64,000 bases of DNA from Oreohelix idahoensis (taxonomy: Eukaryota > Mollusca > Gastropoda > Stylommatophora > Oreohelicidae), in NCBI GenBank assembly GCA_024509875.1, contig JAMPIV010010561.1:1-64000 (forward strand), read 5' to 3'. The translations under genes were made by a program, and so were the position numbers. Positions 1 to 11,690 of the stretch are shown here, in pieces. Below the pieces are notes generated by a model. It made no database searches. It was not told the origin of the DNA and saw only the letters and a program-made list of their open reading frames with translations. The number at the start of each line of letters is the position of its first letter. Position 1 is the stretch's first letter.

Positions 1-314
1 ATGTGGGACAGTGTTCTTTAGCGGTCTCAGTCTAGCAAGTCTAAGCCCTACGTAGTAATGAGCTAAAGTGTGTTTTTCTGGGTCTTTTATTATATTTCCT
101 TCATGTTTAATTCGAAGTGCATTTATTTTTGTCCCTATATCTTGGTGGGCAACTCCCCCGAATCTTTTCTCTTGCATGAATATTTGATATTTAATGCTAA
201 AGAAAGTGTGCCCAACAAAGCGCCTAATCTACTTGTTTATCTCTGTTATCGTCTGTTGTGGAGGGTCAAAGATCGTAGCTACGTAAATTATTTTAGGAGT
301 AATAAAACAGTTCA
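1..314. other. No feature recognised
   Basis: AT-rich DNA without a recognisable gene or repeat. An open frame at 70-378 shows no domain, and its end runs into the dispersed repeat that starts near 315, so I treat it as chance. Confidence 0.6.
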
Positions 315-447
315 CCCGGTACTTAAAAAATGTCGGATGTGTCGGCCGAAAGGCGCAGATATCACAGCTGCGGCGTAAACAGACACAACGCAACCAACGT
401 CCTTTTCATGACGAACGAGGAAGAAGGAAGAAGAAGAAACAGTTCAC
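315..447 (+). repeat. Dispersed repeat Z, copy 1
   Basis: This segment reappears in reverse complement at about 24,717-24,830. Shared landmarks are ATGTCGGATGTGTCGGCCGAAA, split here as ATGTCGGATGTGTC and GGCCGAAAGGCGCA, then AACGCAACCAACGTCCTT and a purine-rich GAAGAAG stretch. No protein is recognisable. It is probably a piece of a LINE or SINE. Confidence 0.6.
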
Positions 448-1299
448 TATTACAGCTCTAGCAAAAATGGTTGTTTTGTATTTGTAGCGGTGTAACATGT
501 CTGTGATCTGTGTGACAAGGTTCTGCCATGTGATTTTGTGTGTGCGGTTTGGGTGGGATGGGAAGTATATGCCGTACAGTTTCATGTTTGTTGTTGACGT
601 TAAATCAAAGGGAAAATCTTTGAACCAAGTTCAGTTGCCCAAATGCGTCAGCGCATAAAGTGAATTCACCTACTTTAATCGTGGATTGCACGAAGTATAT
701 TTATTCAAGCAAGCTTCACTGCACGAGACATACTTGTTATCAGAAGATCATTTCGTGTAGAGCTTCAGTCTAGTCAGTGCATTTTTCAAGATTATACAGC
801 AGAAATGTTCCTGAGACAAATTTCAACGTCTTGTCCACGCTAGAGAGAGATTTCCAAGCGCTGAAGGACAGTATGCTATCCACGTTCTCATTACTACACG
901 TGCAACGGTTTGCATCAATAAGTACTCGTCCTAAAGATAACCCACACGGCGCAACATACATCTACATGGGACAGTCAGTGCATACCATCGCATAATCATA
1001 CACTGGAGAAAATTTAAAAGACTTCAGAGACAGTATAGAGTGGTCATCAGCGTGTTAACACTTAATACAACACATCATCATTTCACTATTTACATAATGT
1101 TCACTCTCAAATTTAATTACGGTAGCTACATTTTTTACATTCCCTCTGTGTGTGTGAATCGTCTTTCACCATCATCCTTTTTACTTTCTACTAACCTTAT
1201 ATGTGTATATATTAAATAATAAACGGTATAGCCGCGCTGATCATTACCTAGTCATTTAATGTATCAATCGTGCTGTCTGTGTTAGTATTTACATTTAGG
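448..1299. other. No feature recognised
   Basis: AT-rich spacer. Short open frames occur on both strands between 770 and 995, overlapping each other with no recognisable domain. Nothing else was seen. Confidence 0.55.
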
Positions 1300-1505
1300 T
1301 AAAATCATTCATTTAGGAAGTTGGGGGCTTTTTCTTTATCGAGATCTGAGGGCAGAAACTAAGGTTGCAGGGAAATAGAAAACTCTCCATAATTTATTAG
1401 AAAACACTATCTAGTAGAGAGCATTAGCATTCTCTTCTTCTTGGCCTTCACTCGAATAGATCTCTTTCGAGCCAAGTTCTAGAGACATTCTTGACAACAT
1501 TCAAT
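1300..1505 (-). repeat. Dispersed repeat V, copy 1 (inverted relative to copy 2)
   Basis: Reads in reverse complement as the same sequence found at 11,691-11,915. Shared landmarks in the copy-2 orientation are AGTGTTTTCTAAT, TTATGGA, CCTTAG.TTCTGCCC, AGATC, and AGAAAAAGCCCCCAACYT. It has no coding potential. Copy 2 lies directly beside element D. Confidence 0.6.
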
Positions 1506-2117
1506 AAGCCCTCCCCATCATACTGTAGCGGTGCGACCATTAGTGCCCCGAACAGTATATCATATACGACAATTTGTTAATCTTTAATCGTCCTCATTAG
1601 CTCATAAAGATGTTATATGCTGATTTTTGTTATGGTGATATAAAATTTTACTACGTTGAGTAGCTCTCTGGGAAGGTCAACATTCAGCACAGTTGCTAAC
1701 ATCGTGGCGTTGATTGGGAATTCGTTCTTGTAAATATTCTATTAGTAGTTTCCTTTGCTTCCAGTGAATATGGACCAAAGTACTGTTTGTGTTGAGTGTT
1801 TGTATCATCAGTGGAATGTGAAGATAAGGGCAGCACTCACGTCGTGTACTGCTTTACTCTCCTAAATCTTGTGTCATATCTCCGTACGTGATTTTTAGTC
1901 TAGTTTTGTTTTTTTTTTTAAATATTTTTTACAGATCCAAATAACCTGTATTGATTTTTCTTATCCACCTTTTTGATCGTATATTGTAACAGTCAATAAT
2001 AAACATAAATGGGCATATTGTAGGCATAAGAAATAAAGAAGTACCTGCAAATACCCACGTGTGTTTATTTTAAATTGTTTACAGGCTTAGGGTTTACTTC
2101 TTTATTTGTTTCGTATG
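1506..2117. other. No feature recognised
   Basis: AT-rich DNA with a short poly-T stretch near 1910-1920. No gene, RNA or repeat was identified. Confidence 0.5.
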
Positions 2118-2118
2118 T

Positions 2119-2330
2119 TGATGGGCAGAGTGGTTAGAGCGCTGGCCTCTCGCGGCAGAGGACGGGGTTCGAAACACGATGGCATCACTCTTCAGTCTAC
2201 CCAACTGTAAATGGGTACCTGCCTCTTGAGTTTGGTACGGCACAGAAAGAGAAGAAATGAATAGGTCAACTCAGCTCTCGAAACTGGAAGTCTATAACTT
2301 CACTCGTCAACGGCAGTATCTACTATGGGA
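2119..2330 (+). repeat. tRNA-derived SINE (SINE-1), copy 1
   Basis: The head looks like a tRNA, with an A-box-like GCAGAGTGGTTAGAGCGC and a B-box GGTTCGAAACA at 2166-2176. The body carries a conserved hairpin module, TCTACCCA-ACTGTAA-ATGGGTACC, and then the string TTGAGTTTGG.ACGGCA. The same family occurs at 25,226 (plus), 45,262 (plus, decayed), 58,480 (minus) and as a body-only piece at 35,335. It is non-autonomous and would rely on a LINE for mobility. Confidence 0.75.
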
Positions 2331-2618
2331 TCCCCCCTTTACCGTTTTTGTTGTTGTTGTCGTTACAGCTTGTTACTGTCTGTCGCTCCACCTGAGCTTC
2401 TATTGTTTGGATTGTCTCGCTTCATCCAGCTTCAGATGTTTCCTCGTAATGTTGATGTGTTTAAAACGGGTATTTCAATTTTATGTTTTCTGTGTATGTG
2501 TGTCTGTGTTTTTTTTTAAAATCTTTTCTTACTTTGTCTCGCCTTTCCATGCTTCTAATATTGCTTTCGCTATGATTGGTCAGAAGATATGATGCCACTT
2601 TCGCATATCGGTAATTTT

Positions 2619-3034
2619 ACATATTAGTAGTAGTAGTAGTTGTAGTAGTAGTTGTAGTAGTAATAGTAGTAGTTGTAGTAGTAGTTGTAGTAGTAGTAGT
2701 AGTTGTAGTAGTAGTTGTAGTAGTAGTAGTAGTAGTAGTTGTAGTAGTAGTTGTAGTAGTAGTAGTTGTAGTAGTAGTTGTAGTAGTAGTAGTTGTAGTA
2801 GTAGTAGTTGTAGTAGTAGTTGTAGTAGTAGTTGTAGTAGTAGTAGTAGTTGTAGTAGTAGTTGTAGTAGTAGTTGTAGTAGTAGTTGTAGTAGTAGTTG
2901 TTGTAGTAGTAGTAGTTGTAGTAGTAGTAGTTGTAGTAGTAGTTGTAGTAGTTGTAGTAGTAGTTGTTGTAGTAGTAGTTGTAGTAGTAATTGTAGTAGT
3001 AGTTGTAGTAGTTGTAGTAGTTGTTGTAGTAGTT

Positions 3035-3072
<38 letters not shown>

Positions 3073-3112
3073 TGTTGTTGTTGTAGTAGTAGTTGTAGTA
3101 GTTGTAGTAGTT

Positions 3113-3207
<95 letters not shown>
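2619..3207. repeat. Trinucleotide microsatellite (AGT)n mixed with TTG
   Basis: About 590 bp of near-pure AGT triplets, regularly interrupted by TTG and ending in a pure (TTG)n run. The minus strand reads as a long Leu/Gln open frame, which is a by-product of the repeat and not a gene. Confidence 0.95.
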
Positions 3208-3292
3208 AGCAACAGCAGCCCCTTCAGTGATAACTGACTATTAGAATGCGCCCCTGAGGTGATAACCCACAGCTGCTATTGTTCCCAGTGTT

Positions 3293-3612
3293 CCTTTCGA
3301 TGTTTTATTTTTCTCTTCTGCATGTTGTCAGAGTTTATTTGCGCCTAGTCTGAGGTGGTGCACTATGGAGCATTGCCACTTGGTGCGATCGGCATCTTGA
3401 TCCTCCCAGGTTGCTGGATTTATGTCCCGTGCCCTCATGTCTCTCTTGTACACCATCTTTGAACCTCAGCTGCGGTCACCCAACTGTTCTTTTGCCATCT
3501 GCCTGGTGTCCGTACATACATCTTTAGGAATGCTTCCATCTTCCATGCGGCGGACATAGCAAAGCCTGGGTAATCTTCGCTGTATAAGCAGTGTACACAC
3601 GCTTTGAAGGCT
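3293..3612 (-). pseudogene. LINE reverse-transcriptase C-terminal fragment
   Basis: On the minus strand, in pieces of more than one frame, this reads like the extreme C-terminus of an RTE-type endonuclease/reverse transcriptase. A stretch RRMEDGSIPKDV is followed by RFKDGVQERHEG and a tail ending near a stop. The catalytic RT domain is absent, and frame changes show it is dead. It is a 5'-truncated fossil, separate from LINE-A just downstream. The clade is inferred from the C-terminal pattern. Confidence 0.6.
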
Positions 3613-3745
3613 AGCACGGGACTTCAACTCGACATTTGTCACATCATATTTTTTACAAATTATTTGTAATTGAACACACTATGTATCCTAATTAATAACA
3701 GGCTTGAGCGGAGTATTTCTCACCATTAATAAAAATTGTTATATG

Positions 3746-3888
3746 TATTTTAGTGGTACAGAGATGCTATACAGAGATGTCAGGTTTATTTTAGTGATAC
3801 GGAGATGGTATACAGAGATGTCAGGTTTATTTTAGTGGTACGGAGATGTTATACAGAGATGTCAGGTTTATTTTAGTGGTGCGGAGAT
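3746..3888. repeat. 41-bp minisatellite, left part
   Basis: About 3.5 copies of a 41-bp unit containing GGAGATGYTATACAGAGATG and TCAGGTTTATTTTAGTGGT. The array stops abruptly at the tail of LINE-A and resumes at 5,394, so the LINE interrupts it. Confidence 0.9.
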
Positions 3889-5393
3889 ACTTACTTACTT
3901 ACTTACTTAGTCGTTCCCCTTCTACCGTGAGGTGTAGAGGTTTGGAAGAGAGAGCGCTAGACTATCCTATCGGCTGTCTTCCTCCTGGCCTGGTTCCATT
4001 CTAGTCCTCGATCCTTCAAAGATTGTCTGATGTTGTCCTCCCAGCGGACTCTGGGTCGTCCTCGGGGTCTGGGTCCTTGGCTCTTTGTTTCCCATGCTTG
4101 TCCTGGTATCCGATCTTCTCCCATTCTGCAGACATGGCCAAACCATCTTAATTGGGACTGTTCTATTTGGGTCTGCAGGGGGTAGGATTTAAGGCCTTGA
4201 CGTATCGTCTGGTTGCGTACCATGTCTCTTCTTGTTACTTCAACCACCTTCCTCAGATACCTCATTTCTGAGATTTGGATCTGGCTTTTATGGGTTGTAG
4301 TCATTGCCCATGACTCGCATCCGTATGTCAAGACTGGGACATAGGTGGAGCGGTATACAGCCATCTTCGTTTTCTTACCAACCTCTCTCTTGCTGAGGAA
4401 TCCTCGATTTATGGCCTGAAAAAGTCTCCCAGCTGCTGCTTTTCGAGTGGCCAACTCTTCTTTGATGCCCCCCTTTCGGTCTATAATAGCTCCGAGGTAT
4501 TTAAAGTGGTCGACCTGCTCCAGGACCTGTTCTCCCAGCTTAATCTGATGTTTTCTTTCTTCTCGTGATATCACCATGGATTTGGTTTTAGAGCTGCTTA
4601 TGACCATCCCTCTCTTCTCCAGCTCTTCCTTCCAGACTTGCAGGTTGGATTGGAGATGTGCCTCTGATTTAGCAATCAGGGCAACATCATCAGCAAATGC
4701 CAGCTCTGAAATATAGACCTGTCTCATCGTCCAGTACCCCACTGAATACTTTCTTGTTCTCTCCTTACATGCCTTGATGACATCGTCCATAAGGAGTATG
4801 AAGAGGTAAGGTGATAGGATATCACCTTGTCTTACACCAGTGGTGGTCCTGAACTCTTCCGACTTATGGTTTGCTGTCCTCACATAATTTCTGCAAGACT
4901 TGTAGAAGCTCTGTATAGCATGAATCAGAGGTGCTGGAATATTCTTCCTTGCCAAACAGTCCCAAAGTTTGCTCCAGGGGACCCTGTCAAACGCCTTTTC
5001 CAGATCTATGAAACAAAGATGCATCTCACTCTTATACTCAAGGGCCTTTTCACTCAGCTGTCTGAGTGTGAAGATTAGGTCTTGAGTACTTCGGTTTGCT
5101 CGGAATCCGCACTGGACCTCATCCAATTGTGGCTCAGCTAGGCGTCGGAGTCTCTGCTCTAGGATTCTAGAGTAGATTTTACCAGGGACACTGAGAAGGG
5201 ATATGCCTCTATGGTTTCCACACTGTCGATTGTCACCCTTTTTGAAAATTGGTGTTATGATGGCAATCTCCCAATCCTTTGGTATGGTCTTGTTGTACCA
5301 CGCTGCCTGTAAAACCCTTAAGAGTAATAGGTCGCCTGATGCTCCCATGAACTTAACCATTTCTGGTGTTATACCATCATGCCCTGCTGCTGG
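3889..5393 (-). mobile_element. LINE-A, 5'-truncated non-LTR retrotransposon
   Basis: A minus-strand non-LTR retrotransposon whose 3' end carries an (AAGT)n tail, seen on the plus strand as (ACTT)n at 3,889-3,910. The 5' end is lost inside the RT fingers region. It sits within a 41-bp minisatellite that continues on both sides, with no clear target duplication. Two more copies of the same 3' end occur at 34,029-34,665 and 50,058-50,213. Microsatellite-like 3' tails of this sort are common in RTE- and CR1-like LINEs. Confidence 0.85.
3957..5360 (-). pseudogene. LINE-A reverse transcriptase (near-intact RT domain)
   Basis: A 467-residue open frame covering most of a LINE reverse transcriptase. 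Visible RT blocks in order are GNHRGISLLSVPGKIYSRIL (fingers), FIDLEKAFDRVPW (motif A, first catalytic Asp), GVRQGDILSPYLFILLMD (motif B) and ELAFADDVALIAKS (motif C, the FADD catalytic pair). The thumb and a C-terminal RWFGHVCRM...RGRPRVRWEDNIRQSL region follow. Coding sequence continues upstream of the first Met to about 5,392, so the N-terminus and endonuclease are missing. The stop at 3,957 is a TAG where the copy at 50 kb has a sense codon, so about 15 residues are lost. Catalytic residues are intact, but the element is truncated and dead as a unit. Confidence 0.85.
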
Positions 5394-5880
5394 TGCTATA
5401 CAGAGATGTCAGGTTTATTTTAGTGATACGGAGATGCTATACAGAGATGTCAGGTTTATTTTAGTGGTACGGAGATGTTATACAGAGATGTCAGGAGTAT
5501 TTTAGTGGTACGGAGATGTTATACAGAGATGTAAGGAGTATTTTAGTGGTACGGAGATGCTATACAGAGATGTCAGGTTTATTTTAGTGGTACGGAGATG
5601 TTATACATAGATGTCAGGTTTATTTTAGTGGTATGGAGATGCTATACAGAGATGTCAGGTTTATTTTAGTGGTACAGAGATGTTATACAGAGATGTCAGG
5701 TTTATTTTAGTTGTACGGAGATGTTATACAGAGATGTCAGGTTTATTTTAGTGGTGCGGAGATGCTATACAGAGATGTCAGGTTTATTTTAGTGGTACGG
5801 GTATGCAATACAGAGATGTCAGGTTTATTTTAGTGGTACGGAGATGTTATACAGAGATGTCAGGGTTATTTTAGTGGTAT
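5394..5880. repeat. 41-bp minisatellite, right part
   Basis: About twelve imperfect copies of the 41-bp unit seen at 3,746-3,888. Variation is mostly C/T at GATG(C/T)TATAC and occasional TTTATTTTAG versus AGTATTTTAG. Confidence 0.95.
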
Positions 5881-6130
5881 TCATTCATTCATTTCACTTT
5901 TCGTTTCACGTGGAGCATGGGCCACTATTGCAGTTGGTCTCCATCTAGGAATCCTGCACCAAGGATTCTCAGACGTCTGCAGCGGTGGTTTATGTAGCAA
6001 TGTGTTTTACATGATGAGGTAGCAAGTCCCCATATATAACCTCATCTTAGTAGCCTTGTACGACATGCTGGAGGTAGCAGTAGACCTATTTCTTTTTTGT
6101 CTCATCAGAGACCGCGTGAACTAGACGAGA
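5881..6130 (-). repeat. Dispersed repeat W fragment
   Basis: Contains GTTTTACATGATGAGGTAGC and CCTCATCTTAGTAGCCTTGT followed by ACGACATG. The reverse form with GTCGTAAAAGGCGACTAAGA occurs at about 26,117, and related pieces at 23,011-23,219 and about 24,600-25,130. It is probably the 3' part of a LINE or SINE family. No protein is visible. Confidence 0.5.
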
Positions 6131-6790
6131 CATTTTTGTAGCATGCCACAGGAAAATTAAAAGAAAGGTTGAGAAACTCCTTGGAGAGTGCTGAATTTTA
6201 CAGTTTTCTATTTTAATATGATGTTAATGTCTTTTTTTACTGTTTGAAGACCTCATTGGGAAAAACCTGACATGTCACATTTTAAGAAAAAACTAAGCAC
6301 ATTAAACATATTCCAAAGAATGTGTAGAAATTAAAATTATATTTGAAAATGCATTCGTCTCTAAGAAAATGAAGCATAAAAACAGGCAATCCTTATTTGT
6401 GTCATAACGTTTCAAAGTTTAAAATTCTATTTTTTCGCATTTCATTTTTTGTGATACGTGAGGTTTTTCCAATGAGGTCTTCATTTAGAGTTAGGCATTT
6501 ATTTTTTCATTATTTCGTGAATCAATTCATGAAGTCGGCACGGAATCTGCGCCTGAGAAGGTTTGGATTTGTCTTTGCGACCTAAAAAACCGATGACTTA
6601 AAGCCGATTTAAAAGAAAGAAGAAATCTGAAAATTTTTAAAAATAAAAAATAATAGCGCTCTCTGAGCTTTTCTTTCAATGTTATACATTTTCACTCCGA
6701 TGGCTAGATAATTTTTCTCTGTAGCCAAATAACTATTGTTATTAGCAAAACTCTGTAGAATTTAATTTAGTTAACGAAAATGTTTATCAT
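6131..6790. other. No feature recognised
   Basis: AT-rich DNA with no domain-bearing frame and no repeat that I could match elsewhere in the window. Confidence 0.5.
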
Positions 6791-6814
6791 AATTACATGT
6801 TCAATCAATACCCT

Positions 6815-7756
6815 TTAGCTCCCCAAGGAGCATAGGTCTTCAATAAACACTTGCCAAGTCTTCCTGTCCTGTGCCATCTGCTCAAGTTCTTTCCATGTTT
6901 TCCTCATCATTTTCACCTCTGTTTCCAGTTCTCTTCTCCATGTGTTTTTTTGGTCTACCTCTGCCTCTCTTTCCCTGTGGATTCCAGAACAAGGACTACC
7001 TTGTAATGCTATCAACAGAATTCCTCAATGTGTGTCCTATCCATCGCCAGCGTCTTCTTCTCAACTCTTGTTCCACTGGCACTTGTCTGGTTCTTGTCAT
7101 CAATTCCACATTTGTGACTTTGTCATACCATTTCAGTCCTTCTATTCTACGCAAGAACCCGTTTATAAAAGTCTGTTGCTTTTTGGTTGTTGTTTTTGTT
7201 GTTCTCCATGTCTCAGAGCCATACAATAAAACTGACTTCACATTTGAGTTAAAGATTCTTATTTTCGTGTTGGACTTGATTTCTCTTGTTCTCCATATGT
7301 TTCCCAATGCAATGAAAGCTCCTCTTGCTTTTTGTATTCTTGTTTTGATATCATTGTCTGTCCCTCCAACTTTGTCTATATTACTTCCAAGATATGTGTA
7401 AGATTCTACATCTTTTAGTGGTGTTTCTTCAAGTTGAACCTTGTTATCATTTCTTGCATTTATTCTCATAATCTTTGTCATTTCCCTGTGTATTTTCAGG
7501 CCCACTTGTTGTGACCTCTCATCGAGAATTTTCATTTTCTCTTTCATCTGATTATGGTTATGGGACAGAAGAGCCAAGACATCTGCAAAATCCAGATCAT
7601 CAAGCTGTTTATCAGATTCCACTGGATTCCATTTCTGTTGTGCGATGTCGATGTTTTCATAACCCACTCTATTGCTGGTAAGAAAAGAAATGGAGACAAG
7701 AGACATCCCTGTCTCACTCCCGTTCTAATCCTAAACGGTTCTGTAAGTTGTCCTTC
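6815..7756 (-). pseudogene. LINE-B reverse transcriptase, C-terminal half
   Basis: Minus-strand RT remnant. In the N-to-C direction it shows GVRQGCLLSPFLFL (motif B, partly in another frame), LDDLDFADVLALLSHN (motif C, with FADV where FADD is expected), the thumb, a LLYGSETWR block and a RRWRWIGHTLR...TW region ending with a stop at 6,815. Frame changes near 7,000 and 7,690 break it. The N-terminal half of the same LINE lies at 10,254-11,690. The two halves were separated by element C, inserted just before motif B. The altered second catalytic Asp and the frameshifts make it inactive. Confidence 0.8.
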
Positions 7757-7761
7757 ATGAA

Positions 7762-10253
7762 TGTAGTAAAATCTGCGAGATAATCGCTCATTTCAGTAAG
7801 ATTTTAGTCCTATGATAATAAATAACCCCGCCCGTAGGTGTCTGAATATAAGCATCTCACACGCCAGCATCGCGCTGAATTTTGTGCCATGGTAATGCTT
7901 AGAAACGATCCCGCCGTATAAACCTACTCGCTTTCCTTGTGACGTACAATAACATTTTTAACATTTTGCCCGATCTGATAGAGACTGCGGCAAGACTTAT
8001 TATAATTAACGAAATGTGCTGCCAAGTTACTGTCTGAATTAACGTAATACTTTAACTTTAACGCCTCTAATAGTAGTAATCCTTACATTTTTGGTAGTGT
8101 AACACGAGACAACAGTAATAATTAACGCCAATTTTAACACCCGCCGCGCAAAACCCCGCTTCGCTTGACACGCGGTGGGATCGGCCCGAGGATATATACA
8201 CACAGACAGTTTAAATTCTCGCCAAGTAATGTATTTCTGACGTCACTCAAACAAGTTAGTTATTTGAATAAAAATGCTAGAGAGAGATGAGAGGGGGAAG
8301 ATGGCCGACTTGTGTAAAATTTATATTTGACGATTGACAGTGACAAAATTGAAAATCTAAACCATACTGAAACTGACCATAAAAAATCATATGGTAGTAT
8401 AGCTTAGAGTCCCCTGAGCAAAAATGTGTTTTAAAAAATATGGTAGTCGAAGTATTAGCCAAGTTATTGAGAAAATACTAAATGTCTAGTAACACTAAGA
8501 TGGACAGACTGTGGTTCCTGCTTGTTTTTTTCATAACGTTAGTGGGGACGCCAGCTTAGAAAGAGGCATGGTAGTAATTCAAATTCGATTAGTTGGTATA
8601 GGAGTGAAAGGGGAGAGATAGGAGAAATGTAACTAAAAACGAAACATCTTTTTCTATTGGGCATAACTAACGCAGACTGACCAATCGACTACCAGACACA
8701 GAGTTTGTTTGGAATTATTTTTTGTTTTTCAAAAACTACATTTGAATTCTGGTAGTCGCAAGTTTTCCATTGGCCAGTACTAATAGATATTAGCAAAAAG
8801 CTTTCAATGCTCATCGCCAGTTGACAAAAACTTTTTCTATCAAATACGCTGAGATCAGCTGTGTTAATTTATAAAATAAAGAATTAATTAGCAGTCTGGG
8901 CAGGGCAGAGAAAAACTGAGGCCATTCTTTGCAAGTCAGCGTTATTTGTTACTATTTCTTGAAATTGTTGTAAGAATGCTTTATGTATTAATATGTTTAT
9001 TACAACTGCCAAAGTTAGATACTGCTATTGGGAAAAGTGAAGGACATGCCGGGAGCAGACATTGTTGAGTCCTCGCATTGAACTGTATCTAACTGTTGTA
9101 TATTGTCATGATTTTGTTTTAATATTATTGTATTAGAATATGTTAGTAAGCCTCCGTGTTCCATGAACACTGTTCAACATGCCTGGAGCGTTTATAATTT
9201 AAAAAAAGAAGAGCAAATCATACAAAAGGAAATGTGGTTACTCCACGTTATTGTATTGAGGAAAACTATGTAAAAGTACAGTGGCGTATCTGCCATAGGG
9301 ACCTGAGGTATGGTCACAGAAAGGTGTGAGTCATATAAAATTAGGGGCGAGTGCACCTGTATGCACGCGAAGCTGACTCCATACCACCGTATGTAAATAA
9401 TAATAATAAGGTGTGATCAGATATAAAAAGGCCAGGGTGTCTTTTTATTGCAGAGGTTTTATTTCCTGTTACCAGCCGGTGACAGGAAACCTGATGAGTG
9501 AGTGTAACGCCAACAAGTCTCCGGTAAAACGTTTATGCTGTCAGCAGATAGCTGGAGGAGCTTGTGCGTGTTGAGATATCTATATTTTCTGCAACGACAT
9601 ACTGAATTATCCTTCTACAAAGAATCCCAGGTGATGTGTTAGCATCTGGGTATATCTGACACTTCAGTTATAATAAACTTTGATATTTTCCATCATACCC
9701 AGGATTTTATGGGGCGTGATGAAACTACAGCCCCTCCTAACAAATGACACAAACTATTAGATAATAAAGTTGTAATCTGTGAATACACCAACAGGAGAGA
9801 TAGAGTGACTTTATACTTATTGGACAAAGTGTCCACAAATTTTAGTTAATTCTTTTTATGTAAACTATCTTTTCCTCATTTTCAAAGACCTGTCCAAAAG
9901 AGATGGCGGGACAGGCAGATTAAATTGTAAAAAGAAAATATTGAATTTTAAAGAAAAACCTTAACCACTGTTTTAGTCATTTCCTTATAGTGAGTTAAAG
10001 TGTTTTGTGTTTATGTACCATCATTTCCATTTCTCCCCTAGACATTAGGTACATCATACACCAGACACTAGAGCCAAAATAATGACCGTGTGAGATCTAG
10101 GGAGGTAGCGTTAGGTTCCCTGCAAATACATCATCATCATCTATTAGAGTCAGGGGCCTACATGTGCTTGACCTCACACGGTTAACACAGACACAGATTT
10201 CTTTCCTTTTAGGTATAACATCATAACCTCCCCAGCAAATTAAACTTGCTACA
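7762..10253. mobile_element. Element C, TGTAG...CTACA family, 2.5 kb
   Basis: Starts TGTAGTAAAATCTGCG and ends AACTTGCTACA. It is flanked by ATGAA at 7,757-7,761 and 10,254-10,258, a 5-bp target duplication inside LINE-B. The ends form a short imperfect inverted repeat (TGTAGYAAR). Near the right end is a subterminal stem, with arms at 10,085-10,094 and 10,173-10,182 pairing over 10 bp around an inner CCCTG/CAGGG pair. No coding region is seen. Elements B and D share both termini. TG...CA ends with a 5-bp duplication resemble an LTR, but nothing identifies an LTR-internal region, so the class is open. Confidence 0.8.
10085..10182. repeat. Subterminal stem of element C
   Basis: ACCGTGTGAG at 10,085-10,094 is perfectly complementary to CTCACACGGT at 10,173-10,182. 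An inner CCCTG/CAGGG pair lies around an ATCATCATC-rich loop. The equivalent position in element D has a different but still pairing sequence. Confidence 0.8.
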
Positions 10254-11690
10254 ATGAAGAACTCTACATGTCATATCTTCATAGGTCTTCTTTATTAAGT
10301 TAATGATCTTCATGGGAACTCCATAATGCCTCATCAATTTCCAAAGCGATTCTCTGTCTGCACTGTCAAATGCCTTTTCATAGTCCACGAATCCGATGTA
10401 TAGCGGTGAATTCCATTCCAGACTTTGTTCAACTATTATTCTCAATGTGGCTATCTGGTCTGTACAGGATCTATTTTTTCGAAAACCTTTGTTTGTTCAT
10501 CTCTCAGTTGCTTGTCTATGGACTCTTTTAATCTCTCAAGGATGATTCTGTTTAATACTTTTCCTGGCACTGATAGTAACATTATTCCTCTATAATTTGT
10601 GCACTCTTGTAAGTTTCCCTTCTTAGGCAACTTGACCAGATAACCTTCCTTCCATTCTGCTGGTATTTCCTCTCTCTCCCAGACTTTGCCAAGTAGTTTG
10701 TATAATATCTCTGTAGAGGTATCAATATCTGTTTTGATAGCCTCTGCTGGAATGCAATCTGAACCAGCTGCTTTTCCATCTTTCAGAAGCTTTATGGCTT
10801 TCTTTATTTCGTCTTTACTTGGTCGTTCACAGCTGATTTGTAGCTCCTCTTCTGCTGGCTGGATGTCTGGGGGATTAGTTGGAGATGGTCTTTTGAGAAG
10901 TTCCTCAAAATGTTCTGTCCATCTCTTCATTTGTTCTTGTATATTACTAAGCAATTTTCCATTCTTATCTTTTATTAGGCCATTTGCTTACTTATATTTC
11001 CATGTTAGCTTCTTTGTGTTGTGGTACAGGTCCCTCATATTTCCTTTGGCTGCAGCTTCCTCTGCTTCCCTTGCCAAATCATCAATATATTTCATCTTGT
11101 CTCTTTTGATGTTTCTTCTTACTTCTTTGTTTGCTTCTATGTACACTTCATGAGCTTTGGCTTTGGAGCTTCTGGTTTTGCTTCTGTTTAAATCTGCTTT
11201 CTTGTTTTTCCTGTCTTCTATCTTACTAATGGTTTCTGTTGTTATCCATGCTTTGTGCGGATGTTCTCTTTTTCTCAGTACTTCTTCACATGTCTCGTTC
11301 CATATATTTTTTATTTGTTGCCAGTGGTCTTCCGTATCTGTTTCATCTTCCAGCTGTTCAAGTACTTGGTATTTGTCGGATACTGTGATTGAAAATTTTT
11401 CTCTTATTTCCTTATTTCTTAGATATCCCACATTATACTGTTGTCTATAGCTATATGCTGTTGTAAATTTCTTGAGTTTTAATTTTGTTTTAGCCAACAG
11501 AAGATGGTGGTCTGATACAACATCTGCTCCTCTACATACTTTCCCATCATGCAATGATGACTTAAACTTCTTGCTGATGCATATGTGATCAATCTGATTC
11601 TCAGTTCTGTGGTCTGGTGATATCCATGTTGCTTTATGTATTCTTTTATGTTGTCTTGGTGCGTATTGGGGCAACTACGACAGTAGTTTT
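10254..11690 (-). pseudogene. LINE-B, endonuclease C-terminus to RT motif A
   Basis: Minus-strand LINE remnant. The first part (about 11,674-10,988) is the end of an AP-type endonuclease, with NQIDHICISKKF and DVVSDHHLLLAK (the SDH catalytic triad end). A long basic linker follows. After a stop near 10,988, the RT fingers continue as GSDCIPAEAIK, CTNYRGIMLLSVPGKV and NRIILERL. A frameshift near 10,450-10,480 leads into FVDYEKAFDSADRESLW (motif A). The text breaks off at the target duplication of element C and resumes at 7,756. Upstream it stops at about 11,690 against repeat V, so the endonuclease N-terminus is missing. Confidence 0.85.

Noticed and set aside
2580..3212. 210-residue Leu/Gln frame on the minus strand
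   Set aside because: Pure product of the AGT/TTG microsatellite.
3746..5880. CRISPR-like regular repeats
   Set aside because: The units are contiguous without unique spacers, and the context is eukaryotic; it is a minisatellite.
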